Origin: Copromyces sp. CBS 386.78
Lineage: Eukaryota; Ascomycota; Sordariomycetes; Sordariales; Sordariaceae
DNA length: 46,270 bases
Assembly (NCBI GenBank): GCA_030685235.1
Contig: MU839285.1
Span: forward strand, 1-46,270
Reading direction: 5' to 3'
The translations under genes were made by a program, and so were the position numbers. The notes beneath the pieces are model-generated. The model searched no databases, had not been told where the DNA came from, and worked only from the letters and a program-made list of their open reading frames with translations. Shown here in pieces: positions 1 through 12,000 of this stretch. Numbering within the stretch: the stretch's first letter is position 1; every line of letters begins with the position of its first letter.

Positions 1-97
1 ATATACTACGGCCTTAATTTGGCTGAGTTACCTCTAAAAGCCTTTTTTAATTACGGTGCCGGAAGACATTTATGACGGTGCGAAAAGACATTCTCAA
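1..97 (-). repeat. End of an inverted-repeat (MITE-like) element, truncated by window edge
   Basis: The first ~97 bases, read on the minus strand, match the left arm of the element at 41187-41599: the outer terminus (GAGAAAGTCTTTTCGCACCG-like) and about 95 bp of interior are shared, differing mostly by C/T and G/A changes. The terminus lies near position 97, where gypsy reverse-transcriptase sequence resumes, so this copy appears inserted in the older gypsy element. Its other end lies outside the window. Confidence 0.6.
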
Positions 98-1683
98 TTA
101 ATAACGGCTTTAACCTTATTTAAATCTATTTCAATACCCCCTAATATAATAATAAAGCTTAAATATTTCGTTCGTATCGTATAAAATTCGTACTTATCAA
201 TATTAACATTAAAGCTTACTTTGGCTAATCGGTCGAAGATATTATTAATATACTATTTATAATTTTTAACGTTATTAGAATAAATTAGAACGTTATTAAA
301 ATCGGCGGTTGCATAAACGTTAAGAACGTTATAAGGGATATTATTAATATAATTCTAGAATGCCCCGGGGGTACCTTATAAATTAAATAGTACTACTAAT
401 AATTCGAATAAATTAAACCGCATTATAAAAGCCGTAAACTATTTATATCCTTCCTTAACGCGTATACGGTTAAAAGTAGCAATAACGTCGAATTTAATAA
501 ATATTTTAGTACAATAGATCGTATCGAAGGTTTTTTTAATTAATAATAGCGGATACCGTAATTTAAAAGTAACATTATTAATCCCGCGGTAATCTACGTA
601 AATATAAACTCTTCCACTTAATTTCTTTATAAGAAGGACTAGTACAAATACTTCTAATTATAATAGCCAAATAAACTTCTTTTATAATATATTATCAATT
701 TATTTTTTTAACGACGCTAAATTCGTCGGGGTTAAAAAGGCGTCCGCGAACGGCTAGGGGTATAGCTCCCAGACGGAATTCAATTTTAAAGTTATAAAAA
801 TAATAAGGGGGAAGGGTTTTAGCACCCTTTTAATAGAAAATATTTATATAATACTAGTACTATTAAAGTAATTTAATCTAGATTTATACGTTAATTTTCA
901 GGGATTTATTAACTTTTTTATAAAATTTTATAATATCTTCCGAAGTAACTTTACGTAAAGTAATATTATTAGTAGCGAAGTATTTATTAATAATTTCTTC
1001 GTACCGAGGGAAGTCGTTATCTATACCGGTAATTTTAATAGAATTAGAAACCTTAACGGCTTTTAAAATAATTATATTACCTTTGCCTACCAAACTATTA
1101 ATCTAGCAATAAAAATTACTACCGAAAAACTTCTTATACTTTTAGCCCCTCCCTATTAATATTTCTTTAATTATTTCTAGCATCAGCTTATTATTTAGGG
1201 CGTACAGGTTTAAAACGCCGTACTCTTCTACAAATTAATTTTCTTCTAATATACGTTTAATATCTTCGGCTATATTAGCTCGTATAGTACAGATAATTTA
1301 AAAGTTATACTTCTTTACCAACTAATTAAAAGCGGCGGCAAATAATTCTTTAATATCATTAAGGTTAATAAGATTTATTAGGATATAGAGGCGATAGATT
1401 TGGATTCGATAATCTATAATAACAGTGCGGAATCCTCTAATTACCCAGCAAGGTATTAGGATTATCCGTAGTAGAAGAGGGGGGATTACGCTATAGGGAA
1501 TAGTATTAAGTATAACGGCTTGTCCGGGGCTTATTAGAATTTTACTAATTGCAAAGGTCTTTAAATAATAAGCAATTCAATTACAGAAATAGTTGAACCG
1601 TTAACGAATTATTCGTCTTATAATCGCAGCGATAGAAATAAGGCGTAAAATATCCACTTGTAATTTAGCGTTAGGTTTACCCT
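98..1683 (-). mobile_element. RIPped Ty3/gypsy retrotransposon, left part (reverse transcriptase)
   Basis: The minus strand across about 100-760 reads as a Ty3/gypsy reverse transcriptase: YVDYRGINN, then RYPLLLI, then a VIATFNRIRV segment, TAFIMRF, a QGTPGAFQNYIN-like segment (Gln restored from stop) and ADFNNVLIYS. The catalytic YxDD box now reads DFNN. In-frame stops fall where Trp or Gln codons are expected (TGG to TAG/TAA, CAA to TAA), as RIP predicts. The rest of this stretch is AT-rich pol remnant with nothing specific recognisable. The element continues at 9030 after the nested insertion. Confidence 0.75.
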
Positions 1684-1688
1684 CGTTT

Positions 1689-1920
1689 TATCACGGGGTA
1701 GGACACCGTTGGGGGTGAGGTTGGATAAACGTAGTTGTACGAGGAAGGAAAGCAGGAGGAGGGAGGAGTGCGGTCTGGATATAGGGCAGGCTATGCCGTG
1801 CCCAAGATCTAGACCGAGGCCCACTAGTACATATATACATACAGTCCTATTGGCCAATAGCCAATGGACTCGACCATATAGTGCCCAATACTATATACCA
1901 TTACAAGTAATCTTATAATA
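1689..1920 (-). repeat. LTR of nested element (3' LTR by coding orientation)
   Basis: 232 bp, aligned without gaps to 8798-9029. All differences I see between the two copies are transitions. In this copy the right half carries mainly G-to-A changes (for example the ACATATATACATACA tract against GCGTGCGTGCATGCG in the other copy), while the left half is nearly intact. Confidence 0.9.
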
Positions 1921-4849
1921 TTACCTCCCTATAAAAGAAGCTTATAAAGCTTTAAACGATCTATTTAATATATATATATAAAATAATAGAATTTTACTTC
2001 AATCCCCGTCCTCTAACTCTTCGATCCGTGATTAAACGCCTACGATCCGCGAATAAGTGGCTACGTTATTGTTATTTCCCTATTAGTAGGTCCCAATTTC
2101 TAACTGTACTTTTACGTTCTTTGTTGGGGGCCGCTTTCCTTATTAAACTTCCGCTAATTTCCTAAATACTTTATAGAAGAATTCGTCTATTTTCTTTGTA
2201 TCCTCTTCGGATAAGGGTTCTAGTTCCCGGTTTACAATTTCAATTGCGGACCCTCGTACCTCTTAGTTAGCCGTAATGTCTGCTACAGCGGTATTAATCT
2301 ACTCCTTTAAATCGGTAATACGTTTAAAGCGTTTCGGGGGCGGTATTGGGGTAGGCGACGCCGTATAGCGTATTTAGGGTGCTAGGGCTTTCGTTGTATA
2401 GTATATTTAGGGTGCGGGCGATATTGTATAGCGTATTTGGGGTATTAGGGCCTTCTATTCTTAAAGTATAGCTTTAATTTTTAGCTAGCTTTAAACCGCT
2501 AGCGGGATAGGGGTATTTAGGTAATTGCGGTAAAATGCGATAATAGAGTCCCTTATTCCTTTAACGTTATTGAGGGGTTCGTCGGTAGGGTCGTAATATT
2601 TCTACTTTACGGTATAGAACTAATAATAATTGCCTCCCCGCTAGAAATAATTTAAAAATTTATTAAATTTTTATTCTACTACTTCTTCGTAATTATTTAT
2701 TTTAATTATAATTTTACTTTCGTTAGTTCGTACGTCGCTTTATAAATCGGTTTAATTAGGGAAGCCTTTATAATAAAGTTTTATTATAGAGACGTAAAAT
2801 ATTAGCGAGCACTTTATATTAGTAGGTAAAATCAATTTAACGTTATAAGATCGCGCTTAATCTACTTTAAAAGGGCCTTCCTATCGTAGGTATAGCTTAT
2901 TGTATAATTTACTATTATTAAAATTAGTTGTATTGAATATAATTAAATCTTTAATGTAATATTTTAACGCGTTAAACCGATTTTCGTTAACGTTAACTTC
3001 GTATCGGTCCTATACTTTCTTTGTAAAAGTATATATATAGTTTTAAATAGCTTCGAAACGAACGAATAATTCGCTAGCCTTTAAATACTCTTTCTACTAT
3101 ACTAATAAGAAACCTTCTAATAATACGACCGCTACGGGTTCGATGCTTATATAAGGGTAGAAACCGTAATTAGTAAAAAAGGGAATTATACTTATAATCT
3201 CGGATACTATATTATTGCCTGCGAACTCCGCTAATAGTAGTTATTATACCCAATTTATCTATATTTAATTAACGAAAATACGCAAATATTACTCTATTTC
3301 TATATTAATACATTTTGTCTAAGCGTTCGTCTAAAGGTGGAAAGCGGAATTTAATAGCCTTTTAATAGCTAGGCATTTACAAATAGTAAATTAGAAAAAA
3401 GAGATAAATTACGAGCTGTAGTTAGAAATAATAATATTGGGTAGGCTATAAAGGGTATAAATATAGTCGATAAAATAGTCCGTTAATTCTTCTACTTCTA
3501 TAGTAATAATCGGGATATAATAGTGTATCTTTGTCAAATAATATACGACAATAGCGATATATTTAAATTTTTGGCCTAAATATAAGTTTTTTAGTAACGG
3601 AAAAACGTAATTAACCGAAATGTCTATTTATAGTACGTAGGCTATAAGTATAGGCTTAAAGTAGTTTATTTTAGCCCGTTGTAATACTTTTATTTTCGAA
3701 TATACTAAGTAACCCTTATAATAAGTTCGAACGGCCTTTACTATACTTAACCAATACTAATACTCGTTCATCTATACTTAAATTTTATCTCTACCTAGAT
3801 AGTTAGCCGTTAGTGATAAATAGGCGCGGTAGATAAGTAATAAATAGGTAGCAGTATTATTAAAGTTGATAAATACCCTCCTTCTATAGTAGGCTTTACT
3901 TCCCGCTGTAAAATATTCGGCGAAAGCGACTTTAAGTTTCTTCCTAATATAGGAGTGCTATTTAGTACGATTTAAGTTCTTTAAGTAATTGACGGCTTCT
4001 TATATTAAAGTTAATTAATTGTAATTTTCGTTAATAATATTATTAATTAATTTATTTAATTCTTCTAAGGTATTTAAAGAAAGAAAGAACATTTTTTTAT
4101 TGAAATTAAAGTCGTCGTTAATTGTTATAGTTAATAAGGAAAGGTAACCCTCTTTAAAACGGGCGGAATTGATAAATTTATAGTTTCTTACTTTTAAAGG
4201 ATGATCGTTTATATTTAGAAATATATCTTCTAATTTCTTGCTTAGTATATTGGGGCGAAGATTTTGTAACCTTAATATATAGAGGATTGAAAAATTAAAT
4301 TGTAATAGAAATTATAATTACTATATATAGTAGGGTATAAGCTACTTATTTATTGTAAAAGTCTTTAAGTTCTTATAATCCGTAATAATATTAAAAGGTT
4401 ATTAGGCGCTTTCTAATTTTAAATATTACTCCTTTAAAGTTTTAATAATAGTAAAGAACTCTTTATTATAAATATTATAATTGTATTTTGCTATTAAATA
4501 TTGTGCGAAGAAGTATGTAATTAAATAGAGTTCGCTATTATTTCCGTACTAGGAAAGGGTACTTCTAAAAGCCTAATTCGAAGTATCGGTTTCGACGACC
4601 GTTTTCTTAGATTAATTGTAAATTTGTAGGGTTGGGCCGCTAATAAACGTAGCCTTTAAGGTTTTAAAAGCGGATTATTATACTATAGTTTATAATTATT
4701 CTACGTCTTTTTTTATAAAGTCGTATAATAGTACTGCTATTATTGAAAAACTTTTAATAAAACGATAATAGAAGTTGGCAAATCCTAAGAAATTTTATAA
4801 AAATTTCTTTAATGTTAGGGATTGCTAATTTATAATAGCTTTAACTTTT

Positions 4850-5560
4850 ACTAGATTTATTTTAATACCGCCAGGTATAATAATTAATTTAAAATATTTA
4901 ATTTTCTTAATATAAAATTCGTATTTATTAATATTAACTTATAAGCCGGCCTTTTTTAAATAGGTAAGAACATTGTTTACGTACTTCTAATATTCCTCTT
5001 CGTTATTTAAAAAGATAAGGATATTATTTAAATAAGCGGTCGCATATATATCTAAAATATCGTATAAAATATCGTTAATATAGTTCTAAAATATATTAAG
5101 CGCTCCTTATAGGCCGAAAGGATAAATAAGTAATTTAAATAGGCTAAAGCGGGTAATAAACGCCGTTAGCTATTTATATCCTTCTATAACGCGAATACGG
5201 TTGAAAGTGGCGATAATATCTAGTTTAGTAAAAATCTTTACCTTATAAATAGTATTAAAGGTTTCTTTAATTAAAAGAAGCGGGTAACGGCTTTTAAAAA
5301 TAATATTATTAATCCCCTTATAATTTACGTAAATCTTATTACTTCCGCCTAACTTTTATATTAGCAGGATTTAAAAAGCGGCCTTTAATTGCGAAGGACG
5401 GATGAACCTATTATAGAGATTTTCGTTGATTTACTTTTTAATTACGCTTAATTTATTAGGGTTGAACGCCCTTAATTTTATATAGGGCGCCTATTCTCCT
5501 AGGCGGAATTCGATTTTAAAATTATAAGAGTAGTAGGGGGGTAAGACTATTGCGTTACGA
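4850..5560 (-). pseudogene. Gypsy reverse transcriptase relic of the nested element
   Basis: The minus strand reads KIYVNYKGINN, then FKSRYPLLLIKETFNTIY, then KIFTKLDIIATFNRIRV, then LTAFITRF, then an NYINDILYDILDIYATAY segment and LNNILI. These are the ordered landmark motifs of a Ty3/gypsy reverse transcriptase palm and fingers. The active-site YLDD reads YLNN, and stops sit at expected Trp/Gln positions. It cannot encode an active enzyme. The retroviral-type family is clear; the exact lineage is not determined. Confidence 0.8.
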
Positions 5561-6899
5561 AATTTAAAAACGTTGAAATAATTCTAATATTATTTAGGAA
5601 GTTTCTCTTTAATCTAGGCATCGGTTTTAAGTAGTTTATCGGCCTTTTTATAAAATTTAGCTATATTTTCTTCTATAATACTAGCGGCGAACTTAATAGT
5701 TTTACAACGTTCGAAATCCTCGTTTATATTATTATTAAAGTAGACGTATTTAATGATTTTTACTATTCGGATAGCAACCTTAAATCCTTTATTAATATAG
5801 GCGTTAATTTATAAATAATAACGCTTACTTAGTAATTTCTTATATTTAGCGCTATTACTGTCCTAAATTTCTTACTCCATTTTTAAAATAAGGTTCGCCA
5901 AACCGTTGGGTATATTGTAATTGTAGTTGTATTCAATTCCTATCCCTGCCCTTCTATTAACGACGCTTTTATTATTTCTATATTCTTTAAGCTTTAGGGC
6001 GCCCCTTTCTATTTTTTTAGCCCGGGCTTCCTCTTCCGCCTTAGCTTTTTCTAAAATTTTATAAAATTTTGCGTACGAAGTACGGAATACCCGGAGGTAA
6101 TATTTCTTGTATAATTAATTAAAATTGGCGGCCGTTATATTTTTAATATTTATGGGGTTAATTAATTCGTTTAAGAAGTACGTTTTATATATTATAATAT
6201 AGTAGTAGGGGTTGGATTTTCGCTAGCCGGCTACGGTACGGCAGATAGTAGGCTTAGTCTGTTTAGGAATTTCGGTAACGGTGCTTGCAATTGGGGCGGG
6301 ATTTAGGGTACTAGGGTTTATAGCCGGGGTATTAGAGGGTTCGTCTTTAACGGTATTGGGAGTAGGGTCCGTAATTAGGGTATTAAAGCCGATTATTTCG
6401 ATTATACTTTGTACGGTCTTATAATAATGCGTATATGTATGCTTTTAAATTTTAGGCATGTATTGTAAGGAAGGTAAGAAATTTGCGGGAAGGTAGCGGT
6501 TTGTATAGTAGTTAATAAAAGTAATAGTACCGTTTGGCTATAATATTGTAAGGTTATAAAGTTTGAGCTATAGTATGCTTAAAATAATAAGGTGGTCGTC
6601 GGTTAAGTTGTAGGCTAGTATAGCGATTGTTTTTATATAATAACCGATCTGTAATTAGGTTTTATAATAATGGGTAATAAGGTCCTTAAATATATTGTTT
6701 ACTAAATATAAGGCTTTTAATTTAGGGAGTTTTAATAGCGGGATAGTATAGTGAGTAGTAAAATTATAATTAATAAAAGCGAGAGTAGAATATCCGTTAT
6801 TAATTAAAGTGGTATATTTATTCTGTTAATTATATAGTCTATAGATAATTTAAGTAGAGAAGAGGATAGAATTATTATTATAATTATTTAAATTTGAAT

Positions 6900-8600
6900 T
6901 TTTAAATTAAACTACTTTTAAATCTATTAAATTATTTATTTCCTCCTCTATTATTATTATAAATAATAATTTTTCTAAGCGATTTAGTAGAGAAGCGGCG
7001 TATTTCCCGCGCTATATTCTGTAGGTTAGGTAAGAGTTAGAGCAGGGGGTATAATAGGAGCGGCGGGCTTACTAGTAGCGATAATATTAATGTAAGCGCT
7101 ATTATTACTGTTATTGCCGTAGCTGGTCTAACTTATAGCGGGTCTATTATAATTGCCGTTATTACCTCCTTTATTACGACGGTTATAATGGTCGTATTCC
7201 TTTTACTCTTTAGGGATATTGGTATTAATATTATTATAGTATTTGTAAGTGTAGTAGTTAATTTAGGCGTAACGTTTATAAAGTTTATTCTTTATATAAT
7301 AATCGATAATTGTTTTATTGATTATACGGGATAATTAAATGTTAATGGTATTTATAGCGTTGAAATTTATAATAATACCGCCTTAGCTAATAGTACGTTC
7401 GAGAGTAGTGGTATTATTAGTATTAGTAGTATTGTTTTTAAAATAAATATTAGTTTTATTACGTTAGTTACGTTCTTTTAAGTTAGTAGCGAATTTTTAA
7501 TAGAGGGTAAGTTAACTGTTAAAATCGTTATAGGTTAAGGTATTTTATTAGTAAGCGATAGTATTGTAAATTTCGTTCGTAACTTTTATCTTTAAGTAAT
7601 AGGTTTTTATAGTATTGTCGAAGTTGTATTTATTGATAATAGTAATAAATTTATCTTCGAAATTGAATTATTTCGTACCTTTAGCTATTTTTAATAATTT
7701 GAGATTGTAATGTACTTCGAAAGTGAAGTTTATATAATTATATTTAGTATTGAAATAAGTAAAGAGGGTTTCCGCACTCTCTTACTTCTATTTAATCGGG
7801 TCTTCTTCTTTAATAATAAGTATTATATAGGGCGATAAAATTTTAAAGGTATTGCCTCTAAGGTACGAGAAGATTTATATGAATTTATAACGTTTATTTT
7901 AATTAAATTACTAAGTATTTTAGAATTAATATAATTAAATTTTATTACGTTAATTTTAGAAAGCTTTAGTACGTTTAACGGTAGAAGTATCTTTACTAGT
8001 ATAAATAGCGGGGTCCTTATTTGTACGGGTGTTTAGGGTAGTTATAATAGTTTCGTTATTAAAATTAGGGGCGGGGATGGAGGCGGGTAGAGTAATTTTA
8101 TTGCGAATGGCTTTCTTGAAGGCCCTAATTTAGGTTTCGGTAATTTTCCTAAATTTAGTATTAATTTCGCTAGAAGTAATAAAATCGTATTTTAATTAGA
8201 GAACTTTTTATTAAAGGGTAGTAATAATATTATTTTAAATTATAATCTATTAGTGGGCAATTTTTAAGGAATTTTAAACGGCGCTAGCGAATGTATTAAT
8301 TTAAATAAAGTCTACGTAGATTAATTATACGAAAGCGACGATAATATAAGGGAAAGTAGTATATTAAACGAATTCAAAAGCGGTATTAAGAATCTCTTTT
8401 ACGATTAGGTTATTTAAACGTTAGGAAACAGCGCCGTTAAAGGATTCGGTAATATTTTCAAAGAGTTATTCGTATTTAAAACTAATGATAGCGTTAATTG
8501 TAGAAATAGTAACGTCGAAGTTAGTAACGGGGGTCGATATTTATAGTAATTAATTTAATTAATATATTTATTTATTATTTTGTAGCGTAAATGGAATTTA
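6900..8600 (-). pseudogene. Gag-like relic of the nested element
   Basis: This lies upstream of the reverse transcriptase in the coding direction. Around 7050-7200 the minus strand reads a low-complexity Asn/Gly-rich tract (RRNKGGNNGNYN-like, then SYGNNSNNSAY). A degraded Cys/Tyr-rich stretch just before it (about 7210-7290) could be a RIPped CCHC knuckle. That is typical of the C-terminus of a fungal gypsy Gag. The 7.4-7.8 kb part resembles 10.1-10.5 kb of the outer element. The call rests on position and composition. Confidence 0.4.
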
Positions 8601-8797
8601 TTAATTATTTTATAGCGGTCGCGATACGATGAAAAAGAGGTATAATTGTAATATAATAAAAGAAAAGTATAGTCGTAGTACGACGGATATTGATCGTAGT
8701 ACGACGAAATCGCGGGTTCGTCGGAGATATTTATAATGGCGGCGATAAATTTATTTTAAAATGTACGTGCGTAGTGTAATAGTAAAGTATAATTAAT

Positions 8798-9029
8798 TAT
8801 TACGGGGTAGGATACTGTTAGGGGTAAGGTTGGATAAATATAGTTATACGAGGAAGGAAAGTAGGAGGAGGGAGGAGTGCGGTCTGGATATAGGGTAGGT
8901 TATGCCGTGCCTAGGATCTAGACCGAGGCCTACTGGTGCGTGCGTGCATGCGGTCCTATTGGCTAATGGCCAATAGACTCGACTATGTAGTGCCTAGTGC
9001 TATGTGCTATCATAGGTAATCCTGTGATA
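8798..9029 (-). repeat. LTR of nested element (5' LTR by coding orientation)
   Basis: Second copy of the 232-bp LTR. It ends CCTGTGATA and is followed directly by the CGTTT target duplication. Differences from the other LTR in this copy are mostly C-to-T. Confidence 0.9.
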
Positions 9030-11569
9030 CGTTTAGGACTTCCTTATAAGTAGCCTTCTTAAATTTTGAATTTATTACGTTAAGTTAGGCTAAAGGGGCT
9101 TCCCGCTTAATATTAAAGATCCCCTTTAGGAGGCAACTACGTCTTTTATAGGTTGCAATGAATTAGAGCGAATTGTAAGGCTATAAAATACTTGGCGAAT
9201 AGTAGACTAACTATAGGTAGCTTAGAATAATAGGGTTATCTTTAACTAAATCGTAGATAAATAAGTCGATAATTTCGTAATAATAGCCTATCCCTATTAT
9301 AAATTTTGTAAAATAAGTAATATTACCCTTAGTAGGGCTTCCGTCGGCGAGGTATAGGATTTTAAGTATTATAAACTTGTAAAAAGGGAATTAATAACAG
9401 TAGGCGAAACGTTTATTAATAAAACTTAGAGTAATATAGCTATTATCGATTAACTTTAAATAATATATTCTATACAATTTATTAGATAAATGAATAGAGA
9501 GGTTTAATGAATTAGAGTATTTATAACGGTTATTTATAGAAGATTTATAAATTTTAATTATATTTAACTATATAATAATATTACCTTCTTCCCTTTATTT
9601 TATAGATAGTTACTTTTAATTGCGATTTAGTTTGGAAGTTATATATTTCCTTATTAGTTAATATAACTGGTTTCATTCCTTTAGATGGGGCCGACGAAGC
9701 CGGGGACATATACGGGGATTGGGGCTTGTTAATACTACGGCGCCGCAGTATTATTATTAGCCGCTTGGGCGTTTATAGTATTAATTTAATATTACTAGCC
9801 GTAGCCTTGCTGGCTATAGCCTTGCTGGCCGTAGCTATACTAGCCCTACTGAGGAGCGGAGTTATTATTATTGCCGCTTCTGCTACCGCCCCTACTACTG
9901 CCTCTACTACTACGACTACTACGACTACTGCGGGTGGAAGCGGGGGGGTCCTTATTAAAATTAATGCGATTATAGTATATAGTAGAAAAATAATTCTTAC
10001 GACTATAGTAGGTATAAATTCTAATTTTTATACGATATTCGAAGATCTTTTAAAAAATTATATTGTATATAGTAATATCGGAAGCGGATATAGAGTTTAG
10101 GTTTATAATATTGCCGCTTTAGCTAATAGGCTATTTCGAAGAGGAGGTATTATTATTATTCGTAAAGGACGGTTTATAGAATAGGTTAGTAAGTTTTTTG
10201 TAGTAAGCGTTATTTTCGTAACTTTGGGCTAAGGTGCAGGTTATTTCGAATTATTTAGTATAATTATTATTAGCCGGGAGTAAATATTAGTAGGCGATAG
10301 TATTACGGACGGTTTTATTAACTTTATTATAAAAATAGTATATTTTTATAGAATTATTTATATTATATTAGTTAATAAAGATAGTAAACTGATTTTCGAA
10401 AGTGGCTTAGCGTATATTTTTAATTATTTTCTAATCGTTAAATTCGTAGTAAGCGATAATAGTAAGGTTAGAATTATTATATTTAGTATTGAATTCTTTG
10501 AAAAAGTTTATAGCAATCTTTTATTTTTATTTAATATTATTGGTAGAATGTTCGAAAATATTAATTAATTATAATTTAGTAGTTGAAAAGGGAAGGCCTT
10601 TAAAGTATTTAGTAATATAAAAGAAGCGTTTAAATTTAGAAGCGAAAAAATTAAATTCGTTAATTTAGTAGAGTTTGACTTTTATATATTAGGAACGGTA
10701 TTTTTTAACTTTTTCTAGCGGAATAGTACTTTTACTATTGAATAAAATAATATACGTACGTAATTATACTAATTTATAGTTGCTACTACTAGCGCCCGTA
10801 GCCGATATAATAGGTAGTATTTTAATATTTTAAATTTATTTGACTTGAGCGCGGATTTTATTAATAGTTTTGGTATAATTATTTTTTTATTTTTAGAAAT
10901 ATTTAAAAGTCTTAATTTTAAAATTGTTAAAGGATTATTTAAATTTATTAATCCCCTATTAGAGTTTAGTATTTTAAGTATTTAAACGATTAATTTTTTA
11001 ATAGGATTCGGTAAAGTCCTCCTCGGCTTTCTAAGCGCGCGAGCGGGCTTCGACTACGTTATCGTAAATAAAATAATTGTAGGCGAGGGCGACGTTACGG
11101 AATACTGGGACCGATGCGAGCGTAAGGGCGTAGTCTATAGTATAATATAATGGAGTACGAGTAGTAGGATCGTTATCGAAGTTTGTAAGTGCCTTAATTA
11201 GGGTATTATAAATTATTTAATTTTTAAAGTTAGTAGTTTAAAGGGCGCCAATAGCGGTTGCAACGATAAAATTATCGGTAATAACCTATAGCTAGTCTAT
11301 TATTAATTATTAAATTAAATACGGATGCGGTTATTATTAAAATAAACTATCTTAATTAATAGGTATAAGAGGGAGAAAGAAATAAGGCTAATGCCTATAT
11401 TATATTACTTAGTTCGAATTGTAATATTTGCGACCGAATCTTTACTTGCCCCGTCCGTAAGGGGTCGAATCTTTAATTGCGGAGCGATTTGAGTGATCTT
11501 TTCTATACTAAACGTAATTTGAATCTATTTCCCTTAAGTGCGCGTAGTACGATAGTAGGTATAATAAAC
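9030..11569 (-). mobile_element. Outer gypsy element, right part (gag-like region with QQGY repeats)
   Basis: This resumes the element broken by the nested insertion. Around 9790-9850 the minus strand reads repeated YGQQGYSQQGYG units, followed in the coding direction by further low-complexity sequence, a typical disordered Gag tail. About 10.1-10.9 kb is the presumed Gag body. All frames are interrupted by RIP stops. The open frame at 9726-10100 on the plus strand is an antisense shadow of this repeat tract. Confidence 0.5.
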
Positions 11570-11790
11570 TATTACGGGGTAAGGTATTGTTAGGGGTAGG
11601 GTAGAATATACGTTATTGTACGAAGGAGAGGAAGAGAGGATATGTGCGGAGGATTAGCTATATGGGCGAGAGCCCTAGAAGGCTAGTCCATACGTACATA
11701 TGACCCTATACGTAATTGTACCATAGCTCTAGGCATAGCACATCTAAGAGTTGGTATAGAGTGGGCATGTCATAGGCTAATCCTGTGACA
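11570..11790 (-). repeat. LTR of the outer gypsy element (5' LTR)
   Basis: 221 bp starting TATTACGGGGTAAGG and ending AATCCTGTGACA. Its ends and several internal blocks match the nested element's LTRs (TTACGGGGTA; CATAGG-TAATCCTGTGA), but the middle has diverged, so it is a related family rather than a third copy. It ends the outer element; the partner LTR would lie left of the window. Confidence 0.7.
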
Positions 11791-12000
11791 AGAATATAAT
11801 GCCCAAATTTTTGGTGTGAAATGTATAAAAGAATATAAGTGCGAAGTAGAGTGTGGACTACGATCTGGATGCGAGCGATTTGATTGGCTCAAAAATTTTG
11901 GGGTGTATTATCGCGCGGGAGAGATGGGGCGGCGGTGGGGCGGCGGTGCAGTGAGAGTTTTGCAGCGGTGTAGATAGCGTTTCTCTTATGAATATCCGCT
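11791..12000. other. Short stretch without RIP, no gene seen
   Basis: Base composition is normal and CA/TG dinucleotides are present, in contrast to both sides. It contains an 11-bp direct repeat GGGGCGGCGGT (about 11925-11950). This may be host sequence into which the outer element inserted, or a single-copy remnant. No open frame is supported. Confidence 0.5.

Larger units (their letters stand above)
1689..9029 (-). mobile_element. Complete nested LTR retrotransposon (Ty3/gypsy), RIP-inactivated
   Basis: Two direct 232-bp LTRs bound a 7341-bp element. The 5 bp on either side are identical (CGTTT at 1684-1688 and 9030-9034), a target-site duplication. LTR ends read TATCAC/TATTAC...GTGATA, i.e. 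RIPped TGTCAC...GTGACA. Coding is on the minus strand. Next to the left LTR a minus-strand purine tract (AGGGAGG, about 1923-1930) fits the polypurine tract before the 3' LTR. From right to left: gag-like sequence (about 8.5-6.9 kb), reverse transcriptase (about 5.5-4.9 kb), and an integrase C-terminal-like stretch (about 2.9-2.7 kb, with a RKGPFK...SLLEPYYKGFP-like pattern). Every reading frame is broken by RIP-type stops. Confidence 0.88.

Noticed and set aside
9726..10100. 124-codon plus-strand frame with Leu/Ala/Val and Thr repeats
   Set aside because: Antisense of the Gag-tail repeats; no start context and composition fully explained by the repeat.
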